DNA of 64,000 bases from Fasciola hepatica (GCA_948099385.1 CANUEZ040000129.1:1426001-1490000); one strand, 5' to 3'. Counted from the first letter of the stretch, positions 1 through 10,535 are shown. Numbers and translations: made by a program. Notes: generated by a model not told the origin, from the sequence alone.

Positions 1-2
1 CG

Positions 3-270
3 TACCAATTTGATTTCTTCAAACTACTGACCACTGCTGCTGACAAAGGCAAATCTATGACCATCGTTTACCTCCACATGACCAAGGTAATCGATCTAGT
101 TCATCACTCCCGGTTGTTACCAAAGCTCCGCGCCTATGGCATCCTGACCCACTCGTATTGTGGACCACTTCCTAACTGTGAGGTTTGTGGGGTGTCTGAG
201 ATGGATAACACCTCTGAGCTGGTTGGCTGTCGTGTCCCTTGGGGCATCCTCCATCTCTCTGGTCTCCATC
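3..270 (+). pseudogene. CR1/Jockey-like LINE reverse transcriptase fragment
   Basis: A conceptual reading frame from base 3 resembles the palm region of non-LTR RTs of the CR1/Jockey type: a stretch like 'VYLxxxKxxDxVxHSRLLxKLRAYGI' at about 57-152, then a decayed version of the 'SGVPQGS' block at about 226-250 (read as CRVPWG). The usual first catalytic aspartate of 'YLDFSKAFD' is replaced (YLHMTKVID), so the copy is dead. The fragment starts at or beyond the window edge. Family is recognised from motif order only; the right boundary is approximate. Confidence 0.5.
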
Positions 271-780
271 GTTCACCCAGCTCCCACCTTTGTATCCACA
301 AAGCTGAAGCATGCATCAGCGGCCACACCCCGGTAAACCGCTCGACAAGCGGGCTAAACCGGGTTGAGGGTTACCGAGGTCTAAAAATCTTCGGCGAGGC
401 GGTGTTCGGCATGTGAAGACCGATCCTTCTGAATGGGCGGACGAGATCTACTGATCCAACGGCCACAAAGGAGACCTGTTCAACTGCCCGATCCGGCATT
501 CCAGAGGAAGCGAACGAACCGTGCGGCGGGTCACCCGCTCCTCTGGGAACACCCTGTTGCCTTGCAGTCTGCACTTGGGTGTGCAAGGACTAGAAGTGCA
601 ACCTCGAACGAAAAGGCCGAACGGTGCTGGGGACACCGCTTCATACCCTACTCCCGAGACTCTCTATGATTATTCACGGAACCTCAAGCGCTCATCATGC
701 TACGGCGTCCCCGGTAGACGACGCACCTCGTGTCCCGGCGGTCGAGGTGATAAGACAACGAGCTGGGATTATTCGCTGCA
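271..780 (+). other. Probable 5' leader of the RTE-like LINE
   Basis: No protein family is recognised here. The stretch precedes the endonuclease frame of the RTE-like LINE, which opens after a double stop at about 751-756, so it is most simply the 5' untranslated region of that element plus a junction with the older CR1-like fragment. A frame starting near 667 and shifted from the endonuclease frame could hold the original N-terminus if one frameshift has occurred. This is inference from position. Confidence 0.3.
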
Positions 781-1066
781 GGAAAAGAACACACAGCCTG
801 TTGGAATGTCAGGACGTTTCTAGACGTCGGCAATCAGTGCATCACAATGCGAACTCTACATGACTGTGGCACATATATTGCTTGCCTCTCGGAAGTCCGC
901 CCGCCCAACTCAGGTAGCCGACAAATAAAGGACCAGGGCGTGGAAACATCCTATTGGCTCTATCACAGTGGCCCGAAAGACAACTCCGGTCTCTACGATG
1001 TCGCGTTTGCTCTGAACAAAGCAGCTAATGATGCGATGATCTCTTGGGAAAAAGTCTCATCCAGAC
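781..1066 (+). pseudogene. RTE-like LINE, N-terminal endonuclease part (split by BEL-1)
   Basis: The frame from 781 reads through the start of an exonuclease-endonuclease-phosphatase (AP-endonuclease-like) domain. It begins with a 'CWNVRT' block (the catalytic-Asn region of LINE endonucleases), followed by 'IACLSEVR' carrying the metal-binding Glu, and 'YWLYHSGP'. This domain nicks the target DNA for target-primed reverse transcription. The frame stops abruptly after 'WEKVSSRL', where BEL-1 begins; the same protein resumes at 7767 with 'LARFKGSP', the expected next block. The first internal ATG is at 847; the true start is uncertain. The clade is called RTE-like from the endonuclease and the downstream RT; a phylogeny is needed to fix it. 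Confidence 0.82.
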
Positions 1067-1445
1067 TGTTACGAACGTTTGAGCAATGCGTAGCCAAATT
1101 CGCAACGGATCCCGAAATCAGAAGGCGATTATCCGTGATAATTCTACGATACTAGATTATTAAAATAAACAACGACGTAAACAATATACAAACCTCAATA
1201 ATACGATCACAAAGTCTCAACAACGAGAAACCGAATAGCAGCGTGTGAGCAGACAGCACGTGCGTCACGCAGGTCCTGAACAAGGATGTGCCAAAGTAGC
1301 GCTCTGGGCGCGAACAAACAACAATTGGTCCAAAAAAACAACCAGTTCGTAAAGACAAGTCAATAGTGTATGGAAATGAGTGATGTTGGGAAAAAACACT
1401 GAATCGCGAGGGAAAAAGGGGGATTTTCCACGACCGGCTGTTACA
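1067..1445 (-). repeat. BEL-1 3' LTR (379 bp)
   Basis: Direct repeat of 7388-7766, same length and identical by eye. In element orientation it begins TGTAACAGCC and ends CGTTCGTAACA, so termini are TG...CA. A 378-bp solo copy of the same LTR lies at 53613-53990, and a related 374-bp LTR bounds BEL-4. Near its 3' end (element orientation) it carries the block ATTTGGCTACGCATTGCTC that recurs in other BEL LTRs here. Confidence 0.95.
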
Positions 1446-2150
1446 CCGCCCACCAAAATCCTCCTGGATCCTTAGCAGAGTCAAAGGTTCGGTATAAAGG
1501 TACTGATTCTTCCTACCTGCCTAGGCCCTGCTGTCAGTGCGCGCGTCTAATGCTCGTCGTCGACGTTCTACTACTGGTCACACCTAACCCATTGGCTACA
1601 TAGACGTGAGGCTAGTCTACATCTTCCACAAGACCAAATGACCGATGGCGGGCGTGCATGGTCACATAGACGTTGTCCTCGTAAGGGGCCGTCCGGTCCT
1701 GGATGTACGCGCTTGAGTGTGTGTGTGTGTGTGCGTGCGTGTGTGTGTGTGCCGGGGTTACAATGAAATCACAGTTATGACTACACATCAAAGGAGGACT
1801 TTCTGCAATGTCAACAAAAGACCGCGTGGCAAGAAAACGAGTAAATGTAGCATGCATGTGTGACCTGAGCTCCACTACTTCCACATGTGCAAGGGGCATT
1901 CGGTAGCGTCAACAAAAGGCAAACAAAGAACACTGTCACATGTATGATGGGTTTACGGGATGTAGAGTGCGTCGTGCATGCGCGTATGTATCGGGATGTA
2001 TAATGGAATCGCACTAATCACCACATGTCGGAAAGAACCTTCTGTAATGTCAACGAAGGGACCGCGAGCACCTTAACGTGTTTGACGGAGATTGTGTGGT
2101 ATATATGGTGTTTCTTTATCCACCTCGATTACTGGTGTGAAAAAGGTTTA
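1446..2150 (-). other. BEL-1 3' untranslated region with polypurine tract
   Basis: About 705 bp between the gag-pol stop and the 3' LTR. In element orientation the last 20 bases before the LTR (1446-1465) are purine-rich (AGGAGG...GGTGGGCGG), the expected priming site for plus-strand DNA. The same tract and about 100 bp upstream of it recur before the BEL-4 3' LTR (39670-39774), which supports both as one subfamily. The region also holds a TG microsatellite at 1717-1751. No coding sequence is recognised. Confidence 0.75.
1717..1751. repeat. (GT)n microsatellite
   Basis: About 35 bases of alternating G and T with two GC interruptions, located inside the BEL-1 3' untranslated region. Its length should vary between copies of the family. 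Confidence 0.9.
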
Positions 2151-5100
2151 CTAGGCCACAGGGTTATCAGCTCCTCCGTCTTCGCTCTCGAGTAGGTTAA
2201 TACTGCGTATGTCACGAATGAGCACTCCGTTAGCTGTCTTCACCTTCACCGTTCTTATCATTTCGTCGGTGCTTTTGATGGTTTCCGTAACTACTCCCAA
2301 AGACCAAGCGCTGAAATGTGCGCGTTCGTCGGCGATCATAACCACGTCCCCAACTTTGAATGGTCTTGTTTTGGCCATCCACTTCTGTCGAGTCTGAAAA
2401 GCCGATAGGTACTCCCGTAGCCATCGCCTCCAGAAGACCTTGGCCAGATAGTTCGCTTGCTTCCACCCATGGAGGTAGCTCCCACGAAGGTTTACCGGCC
2501 CTTGGAAACCCTCGTTCGACCTTAGCGTCAATAAGTCGTTTATGGTGAGCGCCAGGTGGGTGGGGTCGCCGTTCAATACTGGAACCATGGGGCGGTTGTT
2601 CAGGATTCGCTCCACCTCAGTCATGACGGTGTTCAGGGTCTCGTCGTCGGGCGGCTGCTGCTCCATGATTGACAGCAATATCCGTCTGGCGGACCGGATC
2701 ATGCGTTCCCATATGCCGCCTCGGTGGCTGGCCTGTGGGGGGTTGAAATGCCAGCGTATGCCGTAGGCCACGGTTCGATTCTGCAGTTCGTCCCTGTTTA
2801 TGTTCTTGTGCCAACGCTGCAATTCCCGGTGAGCGCCCACAAAGTTCGATCCATTATCTGAGTATATGTCGGCCGGTACGCCTCTTCGGTTGATAAATCT
2901 TTGCAAGGCCCGTAGAAACGAATCGGTCGTCATCGAATGTGCGACTTCTAGGTGCAGCGCACGTGATTTCATGCACGTCATGATACATCCGTATCGCTTT
3001 TCTAATCTTTTCCCGCACTTGATCCACAAGGGCCCGAAATAGTCCAACCCGGTGTCACTGAACGGCCACCAGCCCGTAGTCACCCTGCATTCTGGTAGTG
3101 GGGCCATGAGTTGTTTGCCTGCTGTGGCATTGCGTCTCCTGCATTGCACACACCGTCGGATCACGCGTTTTACAGTCTCTCGTCCTCTCAACAACCGAAG
3201 ACGCTTTCGGATGACGCTCGTCACGTGACTTTCCCCGGCATGTCCCTCTACGGCGTGGACGTGTTGAATCATTAGCTCTACTACGGGTTGTCTCGCAGGC
3301 AGCAGTATAGGATACTTTGTGTCGAAGTTCAGGTGGGCGTTGGTCAGCCTACCATCCACCCGCAGCAGTCCGTTGATGATTTTGGGGTTTAAACGCTTCA
3401 GCTCGCCTCTTGGAGATGGCATGTTTTCATTGGTCAGCCCCACTTCTTCCGCCCTCTTGAGTTCTCGGGCGAAAGCCTCGCGTTGTATCATTCTGAAAAT
3501 ATCGTACTCTGCCGCTTGTAGCTCATCGGGACCTATCGGGCCGACCGGTATCCGACCTGAGGGCCGTAGCCCTTTCATGACTAGTAAACTTATCTTGAAC
3601 CTGGTTAACCAAACTAGCGAACGAAGCGTCTTCATCCAGGAAGAAAACCTGACCAGTCGCGATAAAATGGGCGACGCTTCGACGACGTTGGTTGCTATCA
3701 CTACGCCTTTGATCTCCAGTTCCAATTCCGTAGGGGTTTTTAATTCGAACACGGGCCAGTCCTGTTTGGGCAATTGCAGGAAGTTCGGCCCTCTCGTCCA
3801 CGTGTCCAGTTGTCTGAAGTTGTTCGCACCTCGAGAGCACAGGTCGGCCGGATTATCGCCAGACCTGACATGACTCCACTGGTGCGTGGCCGATTCATCG
3901 TGGATAATCGTGAGCCGGTTAGCAACGAAAGTACTAAACCGGCTCCGTACGTTGTTAATGTAGTAAAGTACTATCGTTGAATCCGTCCAGAAGCTCACCG
4001 ACCAAATGTAGAGATCGAAACATCTCCTCACAGCTTGCACCACCCTGACTGCCAACACGGCTGCGCTGAGTTCGAGGCGTGGGATTGAGACCGACTTCAG
4101 TGGAGCAACGCGGGCTTTGGCGAACAGGATCCTCGTGGTATATTGTCCATCTCCTGCGCACCATCGTCCGTACACCACAGCTCCATAACCGACTTCGGAT
4201 GCATCGGAAAAGGCATGTAGTTCTCCAGTCCGTGTCGTATGGCCAGGGGTCAAACATCGTGGTATTCTTATGTCCCCTAATTTCTTCAAGGTGTTCAAAA
4301 ATTCCTCCCAGTCCAGCCGGTCCCCTCGGTCCAGTGACTGGTCCCAATCAACTTTCTTACGGCACAGCCGCTGCAGCAAGATCTTTCCGGGTAGCAGCCA
4401 TGGTGAGACGAAACCGAGCGGGTCGAACAAACTTGAGACGGCAGATAGTATGCCACGACGGGTTATTGGCAGCTCGGGAACATTCAGTTCGAAAACAAAA
4501 TTGTCCGTTTCCGCGTCCCATTGTATCCCTAAAGTGCGCTCGATAGGAAGTGGGGAGCCGTCCAAATCTCTTACCCTTTCAGCCTTTTCGTGATACGGGA
4601 TGACCTTCAGCACTTCCGAAGCGTTCCACATCCATTTAGTTAGATGGAAGCCACCCTCTTCCAGCAATCTCGTCAGACCCCTGAACTGCTCTAGAGCTGA
4701 TTCCACATCATCGAATGACCCAAGGTAGTCGTCGACGTAGAAGTTCCTGCTGACGCTTTCTACCACCGTCCGATGTACCAGATCGCCATGTTTGTTCGCT
4801 GATTCTCGGAGGGCGTAGTTGGCACAAAATGGTGACGATATGGCTCCGAAGGGGTGGACGGTCATTCTATAATTCACCACTGCGTTGTCCCGGTCGCTCC
4901 CTTCCCACCACAGGAAACGCAAAGCATCTCGTTCTCCTACCGGAATCTTCACCTGATGGAACATTTCCCTAATGTCGGCAGACAAAGCCACTTTACCCAC
5001 TCTGAAACGGCACAGAACATCGATCAGTGGTGTGGTCCAGTCAGGCCCCTGTAGTAGGCGATCGTTTAACGACTTGCCCTGGAACTTGGCCGCACAGTCG

Positions 5101-7346
5101 AAAACCACGCGCAGTTTATTGGGTTTTTTGGGGTTGATAACCGGATGGTGAGGCAGATACCAGATACCCCTTTTGCTGTCGGTGTTAACAGGCACCTTTT
5201 CAACGTAACCGAGGTCCTCGTTTCGCTTCATAAAATCCGCGTATCGTTCCCACAGATTCTGGTCTCGAATGAAGCGTTCTTTTAGTCGTAGTAATCGTTG
5301 GTGAACATAATTTCTGTTGTCAGTCCACGGGTCGACCGGCGTGCGCCATGGGAGGGGAACCTCGAACTGTTTTTTGAGGCCTCCAGAGCCTTGCCGCACC
5401 GTTTGTAGAGCGAAGTGATCCTCTTGAGACAACGTCGGTCTTTCGTCCCCAATGTCATGAAACTCCTTTTCATAAAGCCGTTGCAGATGATACTCTATGC
5501 GGTCCGTTTCGGCGGATAAGTAATTCACGGAACCGCGTACCCCTACTGGACCGTATAACATCCATCCCAGAGCCGTGCGTACGGCATAAGGTGCCTGGCG
5601 GTCGCCCACTCTTTGGTCAAGCACCCAGTGCGCCTCTGGCACGTCGCATCCGATGAGGAGATCCACCTCATCATCTTCCCAGTCTACGACGGTTACATCC
5701 TGCAGGTGGGGCCATCGAGTCAAGATTGCGTTCACCGACCTTGGTGCTCGCATGGGAAGATCCGCTAACGTGAATGCCTCCGTTGGTTCAATTTCCTCGT
5801 TAGTGTCTAGAGAGATGAGTTGCAGCCTTAATCTACCGGCAGTCATTACCTGTGTTCCGCCCACCGTGCTCACTGCTAACGACGTCGCACCTTTAGCCAG
5901 TTGGTGTTTGTCGGCAAACCGCTCTTTCACTAAAGTGGTGTCGGATCCACTATCAACGAAAGCCAACGCCTTGACTATCCCAGTCGGAGTCACTACTCCC
6001 ACGGCCACTACGCCTAAACGTACCGGTTTACTGGCAGATTGTGAAGTTGAACAGATCACGCTGGGCTTGGCACTCGCCTCGGATATGGTTATTCTCGCCT
6101 GATGCAGCAGCCGATGGTGTCTGCCCGTGCAGCCCTCGTAACCACATCGATTCCTTGTCCTACAGGCTGCTGCCCGGTGCGTGGTGTTGAGACAGATGAA
6201 ACATGCTCCTGCCATCCTCGCCATTCCCCACCGTTCGTCTATTGTGGCATTGCCGAACTTGGGGCATTCTGGTAGGCCATGGCTAGTACCACAGGATCTG
6301 CAATTTGGTTTCGCCGTAGCATCTCGTGAAATGACGTGTGTGTTGGTCCAAGGCTGGTACTTTGGATGTTCCCGTACAGGGGTTTGGACTTGGCTAGTAC
6401 CGGGCTTGTTTGCTCGGTTGCTGTCCCGGATGAGTCGGCCGAATCTGCTGTCAGCTATCTTCGTTTGCCTGTCTAAGTATTCAGTCAGGTCTTCGAAGTT
6501 GGCTTCTCTGTCGCCTCGGCTTATCCGTTCAGCTTCTTCCGCCCACCGACCCTGTAGTTCGGGAGAGAGGTGACGGACTATGCCTTCCAAAGTGTGCATG
6601 GCGTCTAGGTCAGCTCTGTAACCTAAATGGTCGAGGGCTATTGAGCAGTTCTGCATCTTGATCACCAGGTCGGCCATGGTGTAGACGTCGCCCTTGGTTT
6701 TCTTTGCCTCTGCCATCACGCCCTCTATTAGGTTACGGGCTACTTTGAAAGGTTGGCCAAACAAGTCCCTCAGAATCTTTCTTGCCCTAGTGTAGCCTTG
6801 TTCTGGATCGAGCATGGTGCATCCGTCGATAGCTTCTCGCGCTCGGCCTCGGCAGTAGTGAGTAAGGTAAAGAAGCCTTTGCCCAGGGTCGGTTACCTTG
6901 TTTTCAACGAACGTCTCGAACTGTTTGACAAACTTGCAATATTGCTCAGCTCGCCCGTCGAAAACCGTTAACTCCACTCTAGGCAGATCGATCGATGGTG
7001 GTTTGTAGTCGGCGACCTGCGTGGGGTTCCCTACCTTATTGCACTCTAACCTATCGGAAGTGTCGAAGTCACTGGTCCTATACTCTCGCTGTTTCTGTGT
7101 ACACTTCTCTGCTTCATGCGCCTGTAGTCTAGCCGAAAGTAACTGTTGCTCTAGTTCTATTATTCTCAGCTTATATAAATCAACGTCCTTACGATCAGTA
7201 TTGCTTTCAATAACACATGAGCTAGCACTGACAGGACTAGGCGATCTAGCATTAACTAAAGAATCATAAGTACCCAAAACCTCCCCAGAGACTTGCCGTA
7301 TTACTTCCTGTCCGGGTTCGACTGCCTTTGATCCTTTCCTTGGCAT
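2151..7346 (-). CDS. gag-pol: BEL/Pao gag-pol polyprotein (1731 aa), apparently intact
   Basis: One open frame encodes the whole retrotransposon polyprotein. With the ATG at 7346 (MPRKGSK...) domains in order are: an N-terminal coiled-coil-like stretch (about 45-95), gag (about 120-310, DUF1759-like), two zinc knuckles (about 349-361, CX2CX3HX4C; 382-395, canonical CX2CX4HX4C), aspartic protease (FVDSGSDTTL, about 463-472), RT with NFYVDDYLGS (YVDD about 870-873), RNase H (D1048, E1092, D1122), integrase zinc finger (HH about 1362-1369, CVQC about 1399-1402), and integrase core D1435, D1497, E1547, then a DUF5641-like C-terminus. All these catalytic residues are present. The frame is open upstream to a TTG at 7418 inside the LTR; the ATG at 7346 is preferred because it is the first ATG and BEL-4 has a matching ATG. 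Products would copy the element RNA in a virus-like particle and insert the DNA. No env. Confidence 0.95.
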   Translation of the reverse strand: MPRKGSKAVEPGQEVIRQVSGEVLGTYDSLVNARSPSPVSASSCVIESNTDRKDVDLYKLRIIELEQQLLSARLQAHEAEKCTQKQREYRTSDFDTSDRLECNKVGNPTQVADYKPPSIDLPRVELTVFDGRAEQYCKFVKQFETFVENKVTDPGQRLLYLTHYCRGRAREAIDGCTMLDPEQGYTRARKILRDLFGQPFKVARNLIEGVMAEAKKTKGDVYTMADLVIKMQNCSIALDHLGYRADLDAMHTLEGIVRHLSPELQGRWAEEAERISRGDREANFEDLTEYLDRQTKIADSRFGRLIRDSNRANKPGTSQVQTPVREHPKYQPWTNTHVISRDATAKPNCRSCGTSHGLPECPKFGNATIDERWGMARMAGACFICLNTTHRAAACRTRNRCGYEGCTGRHHRLLHQARITISEASAKPSVICSTSQSASKPVRLGVVAVGVVTPTGIVKALAFVDSGSDTTLVKERFADKHQLAKGATSLAVSTVGGTQVMTAGRLRLQLISLDTNEEIEPTEAFTLADLPMRAPRSVNAILTRWPHLQDVTVVDWEDDEVDLLIGCDVPEAHWVLDQRVGDRQAPYAVRTALGWMLYGPVGVRGSVNYLSAETDRIEYHLQRLYEKEFHDIGDERPTLSQEDHFALQTVRQGSGGLKKQFEVPLPWRTPVDPWTDNRNYVHQRLLRLKERFIRDQNLWERYADFMKRNEDLGYVEKVPVNTDSKRGIWYLPHHPVINPKKPNKLRVVFDCAAKFQGKSLNDRLLQGPDWTTPLIDVLCRFRVGKVALSADIREMFHQVKIPVGERDALRFLWWEGSDRDNAVVNYRMTVHPFGAISSPFCANYALRESANKHGDLVHRTVVESVSRNFYVDDYLGSFDDVESALEQFRGLTRLLEEGGFHLTKWMWNASEVLKVIPYHEKAERVRDLDGSPLPIERTLGIQWDAETDNFVFELNVPELPITRRGILSAVSSLFDPLGFVSPWLLPGKILLQRLCRKKVDWDQSLDRGDRLDWEEFLNTLKKLGDIRIPRCLTPGHTTRTGELHAFSDASEVGYGAVVYGRWCAGDGQYTTRILFAKARVAPLKSVSIPRLELSAAVLAVRVVQAVRRCFDLYIWSVSFWTDSTIVLYYINNVRSRFSTFVANRLTIIHDESATHQWSHVRSGDNPADLCSRGANNFRQLDTWTRGPNFLQLPKQDWPVFELKTPTELELEIKGVVIATNVVEASPILSRLVRFSSWMKTLRSLVWLTRFKISLLVMKGLRPSGRIPVGPIGPDELQAAEYDIFRMIQREAFARELKRAEEVGLTNENMPSPRGELKRLNPKIINGLLRVDGRLTNAHLNFDTKYPILLPARQPVVELMIQHVHAVEGHAGESHVTSVIRKRLRLLRGRETVKRVIRRCVQCRRRNATAGKQLMAPLPECRVTTGWWPFSDTGLDYFGPLWIKCGKRLEKRYGCIMTCMKSRALHLEVAHSMTTDSFLRALQRFINRRGVPADIYSDNGSNFVGAHRELQRWHKNINRDELQNRTVAYGIRWHFNPPQASHRGGIWERMIRSARRILLSIMEQQPPDDETLNTVMTEVERILNNRPMVPVLNGDPTHLALTINDLLTLRSNEGFQGPVNLRGSYLHGWKQANYLAKVFWRRWLREYLSAFQTRQKWMAKTRPFKVGDVVMIADERAHFSAWSLGVVTETIKSTDEMIRTVKVKTANGVLIRDIRSINLLESEDGGADNPVA

Positions 7347-7359
7347 TTTGCGTGTTTTT

Positions 7360-7369
7360 CCTCGTTCCA
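7360..7369 (-). promoter_or_regulatory. Candidate primer-binding site of BEL-1
   Basis: In element orientation the sequence TGGAACGAGG begins 18 nt after the 5' LTR. TGG matches the CCA end of a tRNA, and the same GGAACG core lies 18 nt from the LTR in BEL-2 and BEL-4. The gap is longer than typical, so a conserved leader element is the alternative. The matching tRNA cannot be named without the genome's tRNA set. Confidence 0.4.
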
Positions 7370-7387
7370 AATAGATGTATTGAGTAT

Positions 7388-7766
7388 TGTTACGAACGTT
7401 TGAGCAATGCGTAGCCAAATTCGCAACGGATCCCGAAATCAGAAGGCGATTATCCGTGATAATTCTACGATACTAGATTATTAAAATAAACAACGACGTA
7501 AACAATATACAAACCTCAATAATACGATCACAAAGTCTCAACAACGAGAAACCGAATAGCAGCGTGTGAGCAGACAGCACGTGCGTCACGCAGGTCCTGA
7601 ACAAGGATGTGCCAAAGTAGCGCTCTGGGCGCGAACAAACAACAATTGGTCCAAAAAAACAACCAGTTCGTAAAGACAAGTCAATAGTGTATGGAAATGA
7701 GTGATGTTGGGAAAAAACACTGAATCGCGAGGGAAAAAGGGGGATTTTCCACGACCGGCTGTTACA
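7388..7766 (-). repeat. BEL-1 5' LTR (379 bp)
   Basis: Direct repeat of 1067-1445. It lies upstream of the gag-pol start in element orientation and so should carry the promoter. Its outer end abuts the CAGAC duplication at 7767-7771. Confidence 0.95.
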
Positions 7767-10459
7767 CAGACTCTCCTTGGCACGTTTTAAAGGCTCTCCG
7801 CACGACTTGACGGTGATCGCGATCTATGCTCCAACCAATTCAGCTGATGACGAAACCAAAGACGAATTCTACACTAATTTGCGGGAGGTAATCAACCGGG
7901 TTTCGAGGCGCGACGTACTTTTCATCGCAGGAGATTGGAACGCTCGCACAGGTACGGCTGACGAATCTACTAGCCATATTCTCGGGAGATTCGGCCTTGG
8001 TCAACGCTGCGAGAACGGTGGCCGACTGATTGGTTTAGCCGACATTAACAGAATGGTTGTCTGCAGCACTCGATTTTAACACCACAAGAAGCACCTACTC
8101 ACATGGTACTCCAACGATGGTTACACTGCACACCAACTCGACCGCCTCCTGGTGAGAGCCCGTTGGGCCTCGTCTGTGGAGGATTGCCGAGCGTACCGAG
8201 GTGCAATAACGGGCAACACAAACGGCGCCGACCATGTCCTCCTACATGCATATTTCAAAGTTCATCTGTCTACACGTGCTGAAGTGTCTGCACCCTCTCG
8301 GGTAAAAGTTGCTACCCTAGAAAATCCAGAGAAGCGAGAAGCTTTGTCACGGGCAATCACAACCCGACTAACCAATGCAACCACTGCGCAAGCAGATGAA
8401 GTTTATGTGGGAGGGCAGTGGACTCGAATGAAGACGACATTCAAGGAAGCTACTTGGACAGTATTCGGGAGAACAAAGAGGCGGACAAAAGATTGGATCT
8501 GGGAGAGCACGCTCCAGCTGTCAACCAGAGCCCACGAAGCGCGACTGGCAGGTAGTAACGAACGCCGCAGACTGCTACGAGAGGCCATACGCTCCGCCAA
8601 GGTTGATCGCAGAAGATACTGCATAGAAAAAGCCGAAAAATGGAGACCGCGTCCGGAATTGGTGACCTTGGTAAACTGTTCTGCCTTATTCGCAACGCCT
8701 CTAGTAGGTTTTGTAGGCAAGATTCCCTTCTTCGTGACACGGCAGGAAACTTAATACCTGAACAGAGTAAGAGAACGGACCGATTGGTGGAATACTTTGG
8801 TCAGCTGCTCAACCGGCCTACGGACCACCGGACAGACCAACCAATATCAACCACTCCACTCCAGTACGAAAGCAGATTTGTGACCCGCTGAACACCGCGG
8901 AAGTCACTGAAATTACAAGCAAACTGAAAGACAGAAAGGCTGCTGGGGAAGGTCGTATCCCTCCAGAAGTGTATAAAGCATGTTCATCGTCATTGATTGA
9001 CAGGTTGTGTACACTTTTTGGTTCCATTTGGAGAGCGGAAGCATTTCCATCCGACTGGGGAATGTCCATACTGCTGCCCATTCCGAAGAAAGGTGATAAA
9101 TCGGCATGTGAGAACTACCGGGGGATCAGCCTGATCGATGTGGCCGCAAAGATCTTTGGTGCGTTGTTAATAACCCGTTTCTCCGAGGCAAGAGACCAGC
9201 GCACTCGCTCGAACCAAGGGGGTTTCCGCCGTGGCAGAGGCTGTGTGGATCAAATCTTCACACTGCGCCGAATACTAGAGCACCGCTATAAGTTTCAGCA
9301 GCCGACGGTAGCCTGTTTCATCGACTTCCGGGCAGCTTTTGATTCGGTGAACCGCGAGTCTCTTTGAACCATAATACAATCCGATGGGATGCCCGACAAG
9401 CTTTTAAGGCTGTTAAGGGGATACTACTCGACAACCGGTGCTAGGGTTCGTATGTACGGTGAAGAGTCCCGCGAGTTCACACTCACTACCGGAGTTAGGC
9501 AGGGCTGTCCCCTCTCACAGGTGCTGTTCAACTACGCCATCGATTGGACAAAGCGTCAGGCATTACACAACTACCCTGGCGTTCACCTTAGCCAGGAAAT
9601 ATGCATCTCGGGCCTGGAGTACGCGGATGATATTGTCGTGCTTGGAGACTCCGCAGCTACGCTACAACCAATCCTCGACCGAATAAATTCCTTCGCGAGA
9701 TCCATCGGACTTGATGTAAACTCGACCAAAGCAAAAGCTTTCACAACCCATCTGGGCCTGACAATTCAACAACTGTCGATCATTGACCAACCAGTCGAAT
9801 ACGTCCCTTCATTCGAATACCTAGGCTCAACTCTGCTTCCGAATGGCCAGGCAAAAGACGAAGTGGTATTACGGATCGACAGCGCCAGGAGAGCCTTTCT
9901 TCAGCTAAGACGGACGCTATGGACTAGCAGTGAAACCACCTTCAGAACCAAAGTTCGTGTTTACCTTGCTGCCATCCGGCCCGTACTCATCTATGGCTAC
10001 GAAACCTGGCCACTACGAGCTGAGGATACCAGAAGGCTGAAGGTTTTCGACCACTGGTGCCTGCGGCAAATCCTCAAAATCAAGTGGCGCGACAGGGTGT
10101 CCAACGACGAGATAAGGAGATCATGCTCTGATATCCATGCTCTCCTCGTCCTCCTCCAACGTCGACGACTTCAGTGGTTCGGCCATACGCTTCGGCGACC
10201 CGAGTCAGAGATAACCAAGCAAACACTCTGCCCCACTCCCTGCCCTGGTTGGAGTCGTCGCCTTGGTGGGCAGCTTAAAACGTGGACCAGCACAATCGAG
10301 AAAGACGTAGAGCTTCTAGGCCTTCGGTCAGTCTATGGAGCCCGGCGATGGAAAAAAGACCGGATGAGGATCTGTACGGAGCTCGCCTCCGACCGTCGCG
10401 AGTGGTCAGCAATGGTCCGTGATATCCATGGAGCCGACTTATCCTCTCGCAGGAGATAG
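7767..10459 (+). pseudogene. RTE-like LINE, endonuclease C-terminus and reverse transcriptase
   Basis: This continues the frame broken at 1066. From 7777 it shows 'IYAPT', 'FIAGDWNART' (catalytic Asp/Asn) and 'RWASSVEDCRAYRG' of the endonuclease, a linker, then RT: 'PIPKKGDKSACENYRGISL' (about 9085-9141), 'CFIDFRAAFDSV' (block A Asp), 'VRQGCPLS' and 'EYADDIVVLG' (catalytic YADD, about 9617-9646), and a C-terminal thumb with a long basic tail to the stop at 10457-10459. Lesions seen: an in-frame stop near 8077, frameshifts near 8640-8690 and near 8885, and an in-frame stop at 9365 just after block A. With the 6.7-kb BEL-1 insertion the copy is inactive. The family is typically about 1000 residues, which matches the two parts combined. 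Confidence 0.9.
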
Positions 10460-10535
10460 TCGCGTAAAAGTGAAAGCAAGTACTTCCTAACTGTCGGACC
10501 GAACCCAGGTTGCTTGTGCTAGTGGTCACCTGTAG

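Larger units (their letters stand above)
1067..7766 (-). mobile_element. BEL-1: complete BEL/Pao LTR retrotransposon
   Basis: A 6700-bp element bounded by two 379-bp direct repeats that both start TGTTACGAAC and end GGCTGTTACA on the + strand. It is flanked by a perfect 5-bp duplication CAGAC (1062-1066 and 7767-7771), as expected of BEL integrase. Internal order read on the - strand: 5' LTR, short leader with a GGAACG motif, gag-pol, 3' untranslated region with a microsatellite, purine-rich tract, 3' LTR. It sits inside the endonuclease domain of an RTE-like LINE of opposite orientation. The LTRs appear identical by eye and the coding region is open, so this is a recent insertion and the only seemingly autonomous element in the window. 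No env-like frame is present. Confidence 0.95.

Noticed and set aside
1446..2150. Env-like gene after BEL-1 pol
   Set aside because: The space holds only non-coding sequence, a GT microsatellite and the polypurine tract; no signal peptide or membrane protein frame is present.
3319..3873. 184-codon + strand frame
   Set aside because: It lies antisense to the intact BEL-1 pol and shows no domain; it is a shadow of the real gene.
7347..7418. Upstream extension of the BEL-1 frame to 7418
   Set aside because: The codon there is TTG inside the 5' LTR; the first ATG is at 7346 and BEL-4 has a matching ATG after its LTR, so the shorter start is used.
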